Assembly: GCA_002103075.1 (NCBI GenBank)
Contig: DABG01000018.1
Span: forward strand, 186,001-250,000
Direction of reading: 5' to 3'
Source: Candidatus Gastranaerophilales bacterium HUM_9
GTDB taxonomy: Bacteria; Cyanobacteriota; Vampirovibrionia; Gastranaerophilales; Gastranaerophilaceae
DNA length: 64,000 nucleotides
The position numbers were made by a program, and so were the translations under genes. Positions within the stretch are counted from its first letter, which is position 1; the number at the start of each line of letters is the position of its first letter. Positions 18,233-26,664 of the stretch are shown here, piece after piece. The notes beneath the pieces are model-generated. The model worked only from the letters and a program-made list of their open reading frames with translations, did not search any database and was not told the origin of the DNA.

Positions 18233-18428
18233 GCAGGGATGTTAAATTTATCACGATAATTTCAATTCGTCATTGCGAGGCTCAAACTATGTTTGAGCTG
18301 TGGCAATCCAGAAATACGGTTCTGCATGTTCAGAGGGATCCTTCGGCAAATTTTTATAAAATTGTTTCCTTGCCTCTGGATGACAGGCTGGAACTGTCTT
18401 GAATTTCCGACTCTACTGCGATGACGGA
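18233..18428. repeat. Intergenic repeat cluster after rimO
   Basis: Contains an intact GTCATTGCGAGGCTCAAAC...GTTTGAGCTGTGGCAATCC module (about 18271-18309), a truncated TTTGCAGGGAT start (18230), and inverted repeat halves GATCCTTCGGCAAATTTTTAT and TTGCCTCTGGATGACAG. It may serve as the end of the rimO transcript. No gene. Confidence 0.7.
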
Positions 18429-18430
18429 CT

Positions 18431-19735
18431 TTACACTTCACCAATCAAATCATACTCGTCACAATCAACGATTTTAACATTTTCTATATCACCAGGAACT
18501 AATGGCTCATCAGTCTTTATATAAACAACTCCGTCAACCTCTGGTGCATCATTCTGTGTTCTTGCAACAACATAACCCTCGTCAGTAAAACTTTCTATAA
18601 TACAAGGCATAGTTTTACCTATAAAACCTTCATTGATTGATTTTGAAATACCTTGTTGCAATTCCATCAACTTGTTACGACGTTCTTTCATAACCTTTTT
18701 AGAAATCTGTGGTTTCATATTATATGACGGTGTGCCTTTTTCTCTCGAATACTCAAACACCCCAAGTTTATTAAATTTCATATCCTTAATAAATTCATAC
18801 AAATGTTCAAACTCTTCTTCGGTTTCCCCAGGATAACCAACAATAAACGCAGTTCTAATCGCAACATTTGGAATACGTTTTCTAATATTTTCTATCATTT
18901 CTCTATAGTCAAACGCAGGTCTATTCATACGTTTAAGCATCTCAGGGTGCGAATGTTGAAGCGGAATATCAATATATTTAACTACCTTATCACATTCTGC
19001 AATCGCATCAAGTAATTCATCTTTCATCTGAGTCGGATACGCATACATTATTCTTATCCAACCTAAACCCTCAATCTTATTGAGTTCTCTTAATAATTCA
19101 GGCAACATTGGTTTTTTATAAATATCAATACCATAACCCGTTGTATCTTGAGCAATCAATATAATCTCTGTAACACCTTTTTTGACAAGTGATTTTGCTT
19201 CATCAATAATATTTTCCATTTTTCTAGAACGGTAATCACCTCTCAAATAAGGAATAATACAATATCCGCAACGATAATTACAACCGTCTGCAATCTTTAT
19301 ATAAGAACTTGAACCTACAGTAATCTGTTGACGTGTAACTGATTCAGGATAATTATATTCAGGAGTTTCATTAACCTCTTGAACATATTCTTCACCGTTT
19401 TCAATAGATTTAATAACCTCAACAATCTTACTGAAATCAGTCGCACCAATCATGCCAGAGATTTCAGGAATTGCTTTTTTTAACTCGTCACCATGTTTTT
19501 GTGCCAAACAACCAGCAATAATAACTTTTTTACCCTCATTTATCATCTCTAAAATAGAGTCAACAGACTCTTTTTCAGCATCGTGAATAAAAGAACAAGT
19601 ATTTATAATAACTATATCAGACTCGTCCTCATTTAAAGTTATCTCATAACCGTTTTGAGCCAAAGTACCAAGCATCAATTCAGAATCAACCAAATTTTTT
19701 GCACAACCGTGACTAATTAAAGCAATTTTTTTCAT
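18431..19735 (-). CDS. rimO: Ribosomal protein S12 methylthiotransferase RimO
   Basis: 434 residues. The N-terminal UPF0004 domain opens with ALISHGCAKNLVDSELM and holds the cysteines for the auxiliary iron-sulfur cluster; the radical-SAM motif is GCNYRCGYC; a TRAM-like domain ends the protein. NLVDSE after the first cysteine separates RimO from MiaB. It beta-methylthiolates an aspartate of ribosomal protein S12 using SAM. It starts ten bases after UPF0210 and is last in this operon. Confidence 0.94.
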   Translation of the reverse strand: MKKIALISHGCAKNLVDSELMLGTLAQNGYEITLNEDESDIVIINTCSFIHDAEKESVDSILEMINEGKKVIIAGCLAQKHGDELKKAIPEISGMIGATDFSKIVEVIKSIENGEEYVQEVNETPEYNYPESVTRQQITVGSSSYIKIADGCNYRCGYCIIPYLRGDYRSRKMENIIDEAKSLVKKGVTEIILIAQDTTGYGIDIYKKPMLPELLRELNKIEGLGWIRIMYAYPTQMKDELLDAIAECDKVVKYIDIPLQHSHPEMLKRMNRPAFDYREMIENIRKRIPNVAIRTAFIVGYPGETEEEFEHLYEFIKDMKFNKLGVFEYSREKGTPSYNMKPQISKKVMKERRNKLMELQQGISKSINEGFIGKTMPCIIESFTDEGYVVARTQNDAPEVDGVVYIKTDEPLVPGDIENVKIVDCDEYDLIGEV

Positions 19736-19745
19736 ATTTTCACCA

Positions 19746-21113
19746 CTAATTATTCAAACTATGTAACGGAGCAGGAATTCTACCGGCTCTGTTAACAAAA
19801 TCTGCTGAAGACAATGAATTAACAGGCATAATAGGTGCTTCACCCAATAAACCACCAAACACAACTTTATCACCAACACCCTTACCAACAGCAGGAATAA
19901 GTCTAACCGCAGTAGTCTTTTTATTAATCATACCAATCGCCATCTCATCAGCAATCATGCCGGCAATAGTTGTTGCAGGAGTATCTCCAGGGATTGCAAT
20001 CATATCCAACCCAACAGAACATACAGAAGTCATAGCTTCTAATTTATCAAACGTCAAATGACCGTTTGTCGCAGCTTCAATCATACCAGCATCTTCTGAA
20101 ACAGGAATAAACGCACCAGACAATCCACCGACATAAGAACTAGCCATAATACCGCCTTTTTTAACAGCATCATTAAGCATTGCAAGAGCGGCAGTTGTAC
20201 CATGTGCTCCAGCGTGTTCTAAACCCATTGCCTGAAAGATTTCAGCAACACTATCGCCAATCGCAGGAGTAGGTGCCAATGATAAATCAATTACGCCAAA
20301 CGGTATACCAAGTTTGTCTGCCAAATGTCTACCAACAAGTTCACCGGTTGATGTAATTTTATAAGCTGTTTGTTTAATAACCTTTGCCAAAGTTCCCATA
20401 TCAGCATCTTTACCAAGGTTTTCAATAGCAGCCTTAACAACGCCAGGGCCAGATACACCAACATTTAATGCACATTCAGGTTCACCATAACCACAATATG
20501 CACCTGCCATAAACGGATTGTCATTAACAGAGTTACAGAAACATACAAACTTTGCGGCTCCCAAACTGTCATTATCTTTTGTCAATTCCGCAGATTTTTT
20601 TATAACCTCAGCAACCTTTAAAACTGCGTCCATATTGATACCAGCCTTTGAGCTACCAACATTCACTGATGAACACAATCTACTTGTCTGAGCCAATGCC
20701 TCCGGAATAGATTCAATCAATGCTATATCACCTTTTGTACAACCTTTTTCAACCAAAGCTGAATATCCACCAACAAAATCAACACCAACCTCTTTGGCAA
20801 CTTCATCAAGTGTTTTTGCGATTTTTACATAATCATACTTATCACAAGCCTCACCTATTATTGAAATAGGAGTAACTGAAATACGTTTATTTACGATAGG
20901 AATAGCATAATCATCAGCTATTTCATCTGCATATTTCACAAGGTTTTTTGCATAATTGTATATCTTATCTCTAATTCTTTTACATAAAACATCAACATCT
21001 CTATCTATACAATCTCTTAAACTTATTGACATTGTAACTGTACGAATATCAAGGTTATAAAGCTTAATCATATTGATTGTTTCTAGAACCAAGTTCTCAT
21101 CAAAGTTTCTCAT
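19746..21113 (-). CDS. UPF0210 (DUF711, PFL-like) family protein
   Basis: 455 residues, matching the UPF0210 family in length and in glycine-rich segments such as GYGEPECALNVGVSGPGVVKAA and VIDLSLAPTPAIGDSVAEI. The fold resembles pyruvate formate-lyase-type barrels but the activity is unknown. ATG at 21113 with GGGAG upstream overlaps the 3' end of the OmpA/MotB-like gene by 14 bases. In many bacteria it is paired with an ACT-domain protein, which is not adjacent here. Confidence 0.88.
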   Translation of the reverse strand: MRNFDENLVLETINMIKLYNLDIRTVTMSISLRDCIDRDVDVLCKRIRDKIYNYAKNLVKYADEIADDYAIPIVNKRISVTPISIIGEACDKYDYVKIAKTLDEVAKEVGVDFVGGYSALVEKGCTKGDIALIESIPEALAQTSRLCSSVNVGSSKAGINMDAVLKVAEVIKKSAELTKDNDSLGAAKFVCFCNSVNDNPFMAGAYCGYGEPECALNVGVSGPGVVKAAIENLGKDADMGTLAKVIKQTAYKITSTGELVGRHLADKLGIPFGVIDLSLAPTPAIGDSVAEIFQAMGLEHAGAHGTTAALAMLNDAVKKGGIMASSYVGGLSGAFIPVSEDAGMIEAATNGHLTFDKLEAMTSVCSVGLDMIAIPGDTPATTIAGMIADEMAIGMINKKTTAVRLIPAVGKGVGDKVVFGGLLGEAPIMPVNSLSSADFVNRAGRIPAPLHSLNN

Positions 21114-21879
21114 AACTGCTCCCGTTACCTGTGCGTAAGAACTGTTGTAGGACTTCCATCTTTTGAGGTCTTAATACTAACCTCAATTCTACACGTCTAC
21201 TTCTTTTATAATCTTCTTTGCCATCTACAAGTATAGGTTTACTAAAACTTGCACCTTCTACTCTGAGCATTTTTGTTAAATCGTTATAATAAGGTTTGTT
21301 TTTACACAAAACAAATACATAGTTTGCAACATTATACGCACGATTCATTGACAAGTTCATATTCTTCATATACTGTTCCTGCCTTGTATATGAACCTCTG
21401 AACAACTGTGAATCTGTATGACCTTGTATCACAATATAAGTAACATATTGCTTCAAATTTCCGTTCATAACACTATCAAAATACACAGGCAAAAATTTTC
21501 CCAAAAACTCTCTACCTTTTGGAGTAAGCTCTGCACTGTTTAGTTTAAATAATTCCATATCAGAAATTTTTGCCATTCCGCTAAATGGATCAATTTCAAC
21601 ATCAGCCATCTTTTCTTGTTTCAACTCTTCTGATTTTATATCAGTATTTTCAACTTTTTGTTCCGCCTTGATATTAAGATTTTTCATATCCTGAACCATT
21701 TGTTGAACAGTTTCACAAACAACTTTTGCTGCTTCACCGTTTCCTTGCCCTGTGTTTGCACAATACGCAAAGAACAAAGTCGCAAAAATCATAAACATAC
21801 CAATGAACAAATCGGACATTGTTACCCAGAATATGTTTCCACCTTCTTCGCGTGGTTTTTGTCTTACTTTAGCACCCAC
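21100..21879 (-). CDS. MotB/ZorB-like stator protein with OmpA domain
   Basis: 259 residues starting at GTG (21879), with CGGAGG ten bases upstream inside the preceding gene. Short N-terminal tail, one membrane helix with the conserved ion-carrying aspartate (WVTMSDLFIGMF, D23), a linker, and a C-terminal OmpA/MotB peptidoglycan-binding domain (VIQGHTDSQ near 150, then LSMNRAYNVANYV). It abuts its MotA-like partner. The N terminus resembles ZorB of Zorya motors more than flagellar MotB. No flagellar or Zorya effector genes are nearby. Confidence 0.8.
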   Translation of the reverse strand: MGAKVRQKPREEGGNIFWVTMSDLFIGMFMIFATLFFAYCANTGQGNGEAAKVVCETVQQMVQDMKNLNIKAEQKVENTDIKSEELKQEKMADVEIDPFSGMAKISDMELFKLNSAELTPKGREFLGKFLPVYFDSVMNGNLKQYVTYIVIQGHTDSQLFRGSYTRQEQYMKNMNLSMNRAYNVANYVFVLCKNKPYYNDLTKMLRVEGASFSKPILVDGKEDYKRSRRVELRLVLRPQKMEVLQQFLRTGNGSSYEKL

Positions 21880-22782
21880 CTAGAACAAACCTCCGAGATC
21901 ATCACCATTATCAGATTTTTTAGACATAGTATCATTTAAATTGTTTACACCAAAAATCAAACTATCAAGATATGGCATAATAACATTTGCCAAATCTTTT
22001 TGAATAGAAGTTGAAAATGCTTTTGGAATAGATTTCAAAATAGTACCGTTATCGTGGTTTTGAATTTTTGAAGTCTTCAACAAGTCAACAAGGAACGCTT
22101 CTGTTGTGGTAATACCAAATAACGAACCTAATTTTTCAACGACTTTTTCACAAGCTGTACTCAACATAAGAGACGTCATCAACTTGTTTATCACTGTAAA
22201 TGTTAAACAAGAACCAACCGCAAGTACAGAACAAATAGCCGCAATCTGCATATCACCTACGAAGTGAGCAACTGTTTTTGTAAGTGCTTCCGGAGATGAG
22301 AAATCAAGTTTACCGAACGCTTCTGCAATCTTCAAGAATGTAAAGAATGGACCAAAACCTGTAAGCAATTCTGGAAAAGAGTTCAAGAAGTTTTTGTTAT
22401 AATGCGGTGTTATCATTGAGTCTTCATTAAAGAAATACGGTATATCAACAGTCGATTGGATACCAGAAACTCTATCTGATACATTTTCAAACTCGACTGA
22501 ATCTTCAGTATCTTGAAAAGCGATTGTATCAGAGAACAACAACGCATCTTTAAACTGTTCAAACGGTCTTGCAGTACAAGGGTTTGACATCAAAATTTGT
22601 TTAAACTCTTCATATCTGTATGACATATTACTTTTTTCAAAAGTTTCTAAATCTGAATATACTTTTTTCAAATCTTTAGCAATTGCTATATAACGTTTTA
22701 ACATATATCCCAAACCACTCCAGAAAGTTGTTACAATAATGATAACCGGAGGGTCTTTTATCAATTTCATTAAAAATTCCAT
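21880..22782 (-). CDS. MotA/ExbB/ZorA-like stator subunit
   Basis: 300 residues: one helix at about 12-30, a long cytoplasmic loop, two helices at about 132-152 (PELLTGFGPFFTFLKIAEAF) and 175-197 (MQIAAICSVLAVGSCLTFTV), and a C-terminal cytoplasmic part. The loop, with EQFKDALLF, then SGIQSTVDIPYFFNED, follows the ZorA pattern. Unlike Zorya ZorA it has no long tail. With the next gene it should form a 5:2 ion-driven motor coupled to peptidoglycan. ATG at 22782 has an AAGGA site. Confidence 0.72.
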   Translation of the reverse strand: MEFLMKLIKDPPVIIIVTTFWSGLGYMLKRYIAIAKDLKKVYSDLETFEKSNMSYRYEEFKQILMSNPCTARPFEQFKDALLFSDTIAFQDTEDSVEFENVSDRVSGIQSTVDIPYFFNEDSMITPHYNKNFLNSFPELLTGFGPFFTFLKIAEAFGKLDFSSPEALTKTVAHFVGDMQIAAICSVLAVGSCLTFTVINKLMTSLMLSTACEKVVEKLGSLFGITTTEAFLVDLLKTSKIQNHDNGTILKSIPKAFSTSIQKDLANVIMPYLDSLIFGVNNLNDTMSKKSDNGDDLGGLF

Positions 22783-22814
22783 CGCTCATTCCTTATTTTT
22801 TAATTATTACTAGC

Positions 22815-22844
22815 ATTCTAGCATAAAAACAGTTCTGAATACAA
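22815..22844 (-). promoter_or_regulatory. Promoter of the stator-UPF0210-rimO operon
   Basis: Minus strand TTGTAT (22844-22839), 18 bases, TAGAAT (22820-22815) with TGC in front (TGCTAGAAT). Leader of about 26 bases. It overlaps, back to back, the promoter of ispG. Confidence 0.55.
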
Positions 22845-22849
22845 CACTA

Positions 22850-22877
22850 TTGTCAATATATTTTGTAGTTGTATAAT
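22850..22877 (+). promoter_or_regulatory. Promoter of ispG
   Basis: TTGTCA (22850-22855), 16 bases, TATAAT (22872-22877). Transcription is expected near 22884, three bases from the ATG at 22887, so the message is nearly leaderless. No Shine-Dalgarno is present. Confidence 0.65.
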
Positions 22878-22886
22878 AAAATTATT

Positions 22887-23957
22887 ATGATTAAGAGAAG
22901 AATTTCAAAACAAATATCAATAGGTGATGTAAAAATAGGCGGTGGTGCACCAATTTCTGTACAGACAATGTGCAACACAGACACAAGAGATGTAGAAGCA
23001 ACTTTAAACCAAATCAGAGAGTTTGAACAAGCAGGTTGCGATATTGTTAGATTAGCCGTACTTAATAAAGAAGCTGCTGAATCTATAAAAGAGATTGTAA
23101 AAAAATCCAATCTTCCATTGGTTGCAGATATCCATTTTGACTATAGACTAGCAATGCGTTGTATTGAAAACGGTATCCATGCATTAAGAATTAACCCAGG
23201 AAATATTGGCAAACGTGAACACACAGAGAAAGTTGTTAATCTAGCGAAAGCAAATAATATTCCTATTAGAATTGGTATCAATGCAGGGTCTTTAGAAAAA
23301 GAATTAAAAGCACGCACAGATTTAACTCTTGCAGAAAAAATGGTTGAAAGTGCATTTGGACATATCAGAATTTTAGAAGATATGAATTATGATAATATCA
23401 AAATTTCACTAAAATCTTCTGATGTTCAAACAACACTTGAAGCATATAGATTGATTGCTCAAAAAGTTGATTATCCACTTCACGTAGGTGTAACTGAGGC
23501 AGGAACACTAAAACGTGGGCTTATAAAATCTTCTGTTGGTATTGGTACACTTTTAGCAGAAGGTATAGGCGATACAATAAGAGTTTCTTTGACAGAAAAC
23601 CCTGTTGAAGAGGTTTATGCTGGCTGGGAAATCTTAAAATCATTAGATTTACGTTCAAGAGGAGTTAATTTTATATCTTGTCCGACTTGTGGAAGAACAC
23701 AAATTGACTTAATATCATTAGCAAAACAGGTTGAAGAAAAATTTGCGAACCTTGATATGCCAATTACAATTGCCACTATGGGTTGTCCTGTAAATGGACC
23801 AGGGGAAGCATCAAGCGCTGATTACGGTATTGCCGGTGCAATAGGTGAGGGTTATATTTTCAAAAAAGGCGAAATTATCCGCTCACGTATACCAGAAAAA
23901 GATTTGTTGAATGAACTTGAAAAAGTTATTATGGCAGACTTTGCTGAAAAGAAATAA
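22887..23957 (+). CDS. ispG: 4-hydroxy-3-methylbut-2-enyl diphosphate synthase
   Basis: 356 residues, the bacterial IspG/GcpE length. It reductively opens the cyclic diphosphate MEcPP in the MEP isoprenoid pathway using a [4Fe-4S] cluster; ligand cysteines are seen in SCPTCGRTQIDL and MGCPVNGPGEAS. The barrel start (IGGGAPISVQTMCNTDTRD) is typical. The ATG at 22887 is preferred to the TTG at 22869, which lies in the promoter. Monocistronic, divergent from the stator operon. Confidence 0.95.
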   Translation: MIKRRISKQISIGDVKIGGGAPISVQTMCNTDTRDVEATLNQIREFEQAGCDIVRLAVLNKEAAESIKEIVKKSNLPLVADIHFDYRLAMRCIENGIHALRINPGNIGKREHTEKVVNLAKANNIPIRIGINAGSLEKELKARTDLTLAEKMVESAFGHIRILEDMNYDNIKISLKSSDVQTTLEAYRLIAQKVDYPLHVGVTEAGTLKRGLIKSSVGIGTLLAEGIGDTIRVSLTENPVEEVYAGWEILKSLDLRSRGVNFISCPTCGRTQIDLISLAKQVEEKFANLDMPITIATMGCPVNGPGEASSADYGIAGAIGEGYIFKKGEIIRSRIPEKDLLNELEKVIMADFAEKK

Positions 23958-24018
23958 GTTATTTCTTTGATTGATGAAACATCGTTCGCAGGGATTCCGA
24001 AATAGTCTTGAATAGCAA

Positions 24019-24381
24019 CTATGCCATTTTATCTACAGCCTTAGCTTCTTTTTGCATTTTTCGAGCTTGAACGTATGCATAAGTACCCATTACAGCACCG
24101 ATTATACTATTCACAGCTACAGAAGTCTTTCCGCTAGATTTTGAACCCATCATTTTTGTAAAAATCTTATCAAACCCCATACCAATAAACGCCCACGCAA
24201 AACCATTTATCAAACCGATTGCAACAGGTGGGTATTTCATTGCTGCCTCATTATTCTTATTTATCTTATCAACCAATTTGTTTGCCATTGGCTGCTTTTG
24301 TGCTTGTGTTTGCTCTGTTTGTTGTTGGGGTTGAGTACTTCTAAAATGTATGTTTCCATAATTTACTGCTGATAAATTCAT
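24019..24381 (-). CDS. Small membrane protein with glutamine-rich N terminus
   Basis: 120 residues, not recognised. The N-terminal 30 residues are disordered and Q-rich after the motif NYGNIHFRST, which recalls the N-terminal NPSFKG motif of the proteins at 35922-39449. Two hydrophobic segments follow (about 53-72 and 88-102) and a basic tail. ATG at 24381 has AAAGG upstream. A palindrome TGTAC...GTACA (24405-24422) lies in its promoter region. Probably a lineage-specific envelope protein. Confidence 0.7.
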   Translation of the reverse strand: MNLSAVNYGNIHFRSTQPQQQTEQTQAQKQPMANKLVDKINKNNEAAMKYPPVAIGLINGFAWAFIGMGFDKIFTKMMGSKSSGKTSVAVNSIIGAVMGTYAYVQARKMQKEAKAVDKMA

Positions 24382-24516
24382 AACACAAGCCTTTCATTAT
24401 TGTTTGTACTGTATTAATGTACAGATAAAAATTTTTTTGCTAGTTTATAAAAAAATATTTGTAAACATTTGTAACAAAACAAACAAGTGTTGAAATTGGG
24501 ATAAAAGTATATACTT

Positions 24517-24648
24517 TATATATACAAGAGAGCAAATAAAATAAACAACATTAAATAAACACGACGATATTAAATTTATTTTAACCTATATACCCTAATT
24601 CCCTTCCTAATTCTAGTTTTAGCCTTCCTTGCGAAAGGCTTTTTTTTT
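24517..24648 (+). ncRNA. Candidate small RNA ending at an orphan terminator
   Basis: The plus-strand terminator at 24621-24648 is preceded by about 100 bases with no usable open frame, between two minus-strand genes. The region 24510-24524 is a run of TATA-like boxes, with TTGAAA at 24490, suggesting a start near 24530. The 3' part before the hairpin is pyrimidine-rich (CCCUAAUUCCCUUCC), able to pair with GGAAGG-like ribosome sites. The exact 5' end is uncertain. Confidence 0.4.
24621..24648 (+). terminator. Intrinsic terminator
   Basis: Stem AGCCTT/AAGGCT with loop CCTTGCGA followed by eight T on the plus strand. No T run on the other strand. Confidence 0.72.
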
Positions 24649-24702
24649 GGAGAAATTTCAAAAAATATACTAATATTTAGAATTTATTAGGTTATCTAGA
24701 CA

Positions 24703-25803
24703 TTATCTATTTATAGCTAACCATCTGTATGCTTGTTCATTTGATTCAGGCATACTGATTACATAAGTGCCGCCATAACGTCCTCTTGCAAATCTCAAGA
24801 TGCCTTGTTTTGCTAAATTGTTTAATGCCTTTCTAATTGTATTTTTGTTTACGTCCAAAACCTCTGATAACTCATTGATTGATGGCAATTTTGAACCAAT
24901 ATCATAATTATTGATAATAATATTTTTTATCTTGTTTTGAATTTTTTCATAATGATAAAATGCTGTTTCTTGAGCAGGGGCAAAAATTGACATTTCACGT
25001 CTTGGTTCAACTGCTGGGTTTTGTGAATTACTTATAACAGTTGTGCCATAAGAACCACGTCTTGTTAATAACATTTTTTCTTTTACCAACGCTTGTATTG
25101 CATTGTGCATTGTCTTCATACTTACATTGAATTCTTTTGCTAATTCTTCGTTTGCAGGTAGTCTATCACCAATAGAATAATTAGAACAAATATGTTGCTT
25201 CAAATCGTTCATAACCTTGCTTACAAGAGTTTCTTCATCAGCATTTTCGTTTATTATAAATTGATTGTTTATTACAATTAGATTTTTCTTCTCATCATAT
25301 TTTACAATTCCATCTGTAATAAGTTTTGAAATCGCTGACATAACAGTATTTACTGTCATATTAATTTCTCTAGCAAGTTGTCTGGTTGCAGGCATTTGTG
25401 AACCTACTTCCATTTTATTTGTTAAAATATAGTTTTTAATACGTTCTTCTGCCATATCTTTTTTAGAAGTACGTTTTCTTAATTCTGATGCATTATCATT
25501 TTTATCCTTAATAATAGAACCAATTTTTTGTTTTGAATAAATATATTCTTTATCCTCAAGAATTTTCAAAACATTTTGAATAGTTCCAAGACTAACTCCT
25601 AAATAATAAGCTAAATCAGACTTTTTCGGTAACAAATCACCAATCTTTGCAACATTTGTTTTTAACGCTGTATCAATGCTTTTCATTATCAAGTTAGCTA
25701 TAGTTTCTGTTTTGTTACTGTTTTGAAGGGTTGGTACACTCATATTCATATCAGATACTTTCAAATGTCTAAGTTCGTTTTTCTTGTATGTTACGTAAGT
25801 CAT
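24703..25803 (-). CDS. Regulator built of four tandem GntR-type winged-helix domains
   Basis: 366 residues with no ligand-binding domain. Four GntR-like winged helices can be aligned: about 33-100 (IGDLLPKKSDLAYYLGVS), 112-185 (VGSQMPATRQLAREINMT), 195-262 (IGDRLPANEELAKEFNVS) and 285-352 (IGSKLPSINELSEVLDVN). Each has the characteristic G-x-x-(L/M)-P turn before the recognition helix and a wing ending in a G-x-Y-G or K-x-G stretch. Ordinary GntR regulators have one such domain. ATG at 25803 with GAGG upstream. Targets unknown. Confidence 0.85.
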   Translation of the reverse strand: MTYVTYKKNELRHLKVSDMNMSVPTLQNSNKTETIANLIMKSIDTALKTNVAKIGDLLPKKSDLAYYLGVSLGTIQNVLKILEDKEYIYSKQKIGSIIKDKNDNASELRKRTSKKDMAEERIKNYILTNKMEVGSQMPATRQLAREINMTVNTVMSAISKLITDGIVKYDEKKNLIVINNQFIINENADEETLVSKVMNDLKQHICSNYSIGDRLPANEELAKEFNVSMKTMHNAIQALVKEKMLLTRRGSYGTTVISNSQNPAVEPRREMSIFAPAQETAFYHYEKIQNKIKNIIINNYDIGSKLPSINELSEVLDVNKNTIRKALNNLAKQGILRFARGRYGGTYVISMPESNEQAYRWLAINR

Positions 25804-25909
25804 AATCGCCTCATTATTAGTTAATACTTCTACAATTCATAGTGTACCATAAATAAAAAAACAAACATACCCTAAAAATATGATTTTTACATTTGTTAAT
25901 AATGTAGAA

Positions 25910-26070
25910 GTAGTCAGGTTATTAGTTTTTGTCGTGTTCAATCAAGTTGTTGAACACGAATTACAATACTTTATAAAGACTTTATAGAGATGCTGAAACA
26001 AGTTCAGCATAATGAAGACACTACTACTCAGAGTGTCATTCTGAATTTATTTCAGCACCCTTATTGACAC
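25910..26070. repeat. Intergenic repeat cluster
   Basis: Inverted repeat GTCGTGTTCAATCAAGTTGTTGAACACGA (about 25931-25960), also found near 51108-51141 and, inverted, at 61780-61812; then GCTGAAACAAGTTCAGC (25992-26008) and a GTGTCATTCTGAATTTATTTCAGCACC half unit. No gene in 25804-26076. Confidence 0.7.
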
Positions 26071-26076
26071 ATATTG

Positions 26077-26664
26077 TTATTCAATCACAATATCGCCTTG
26101 TCTGAATATCTTAACTTCATCATCAAAAACACCTGCGACAGTTGAGGCAGTACCTTTTGATTTTAATCCGTAATCTTTAACAACATAATCAACACTATCA
26201 CCAATATATTCAACTGCCTCGTCATAAGTTAATGCAGGTGGACAAGAAGAAATATTTGCACTTGTTGTTGCTAAAACGCCACCATCTATGCATTTACATA
26301 TCTCTTGAAAAACTTCATTGTCAGGGACTCTAATTCCTACAGTGTCAAGGTTTGAGGTGATATAATTAGGTGCTTGTTCTTCTTTTTTTAAAACAAGCGT
26401 TAATGCACCAGGAAAATACGATTTAATGAGCTTATGCGCTTCTTTTGGTAATGGTTTGACGTATTTTAACAGTGGATAAATATCATAAGACATTAATATT
26501 AAAGGTTTTTTACCGTCACGATGTTTAATATCATAAATTTTTTTAACGGCTTTTTCACTTTCTGGTAAACAACCTACACCCCAAACGGTGTCTGTCACAA
26601 ACGCAATGACTCCATCTTTTTCTAAAACCTCTTTTATCTTTTTTTGTTCTTCAAGTTCTAACAT
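26077..26664 (-). CDS. Threonylcarbamoyl-AMP synthase (TsaC/YrdC/YciO family)
   Basis: 195 residues, the short YrdC-only form without the Sua5 extension. The motif FVTDTVWGVGCLPESEKAVKKIYDIKHRDGKKPL holds the ATP/threonine-binding basic residues, and SANISSCPPA the conserved SxN. It makes threonylcarbamoyl-AMP for t6A37 of ANN-decoding tRNAs. A YciO-type paralogue cannot be excluded. The ATG overlaps the TPR gene stop by one base (TAATG). Confidence 0.85.
   Translation of the reverse strand: MLELEEQKKIKEVLEKDGVIAFVTDTVWGVGCLPESEKAVKKIYDIKHRDGKKPLILMSYDIYPLLKYVKPLPKEAHKLIKSYFPGALTLVLKKEEQAPNYITSNLDTVGIRVPDNEVFQEICKCIDGGVLATTSANISSCPPALTYDEAVEYIGDSVDYVVKDYGLKSKGTASTVAGVFDDEVKIFRQGDIVIE

Noticed and set aside
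18262..18444. Minus-strand open frame past rimO
   Set aside because: Composed of repeat modules and overlapping the rimO 3' end.
21100..22782. A complete Zorya defence system
   Set aside because: No ZorC, ZorD or ZorE gene is present and the neighbours are housekeeping genes.
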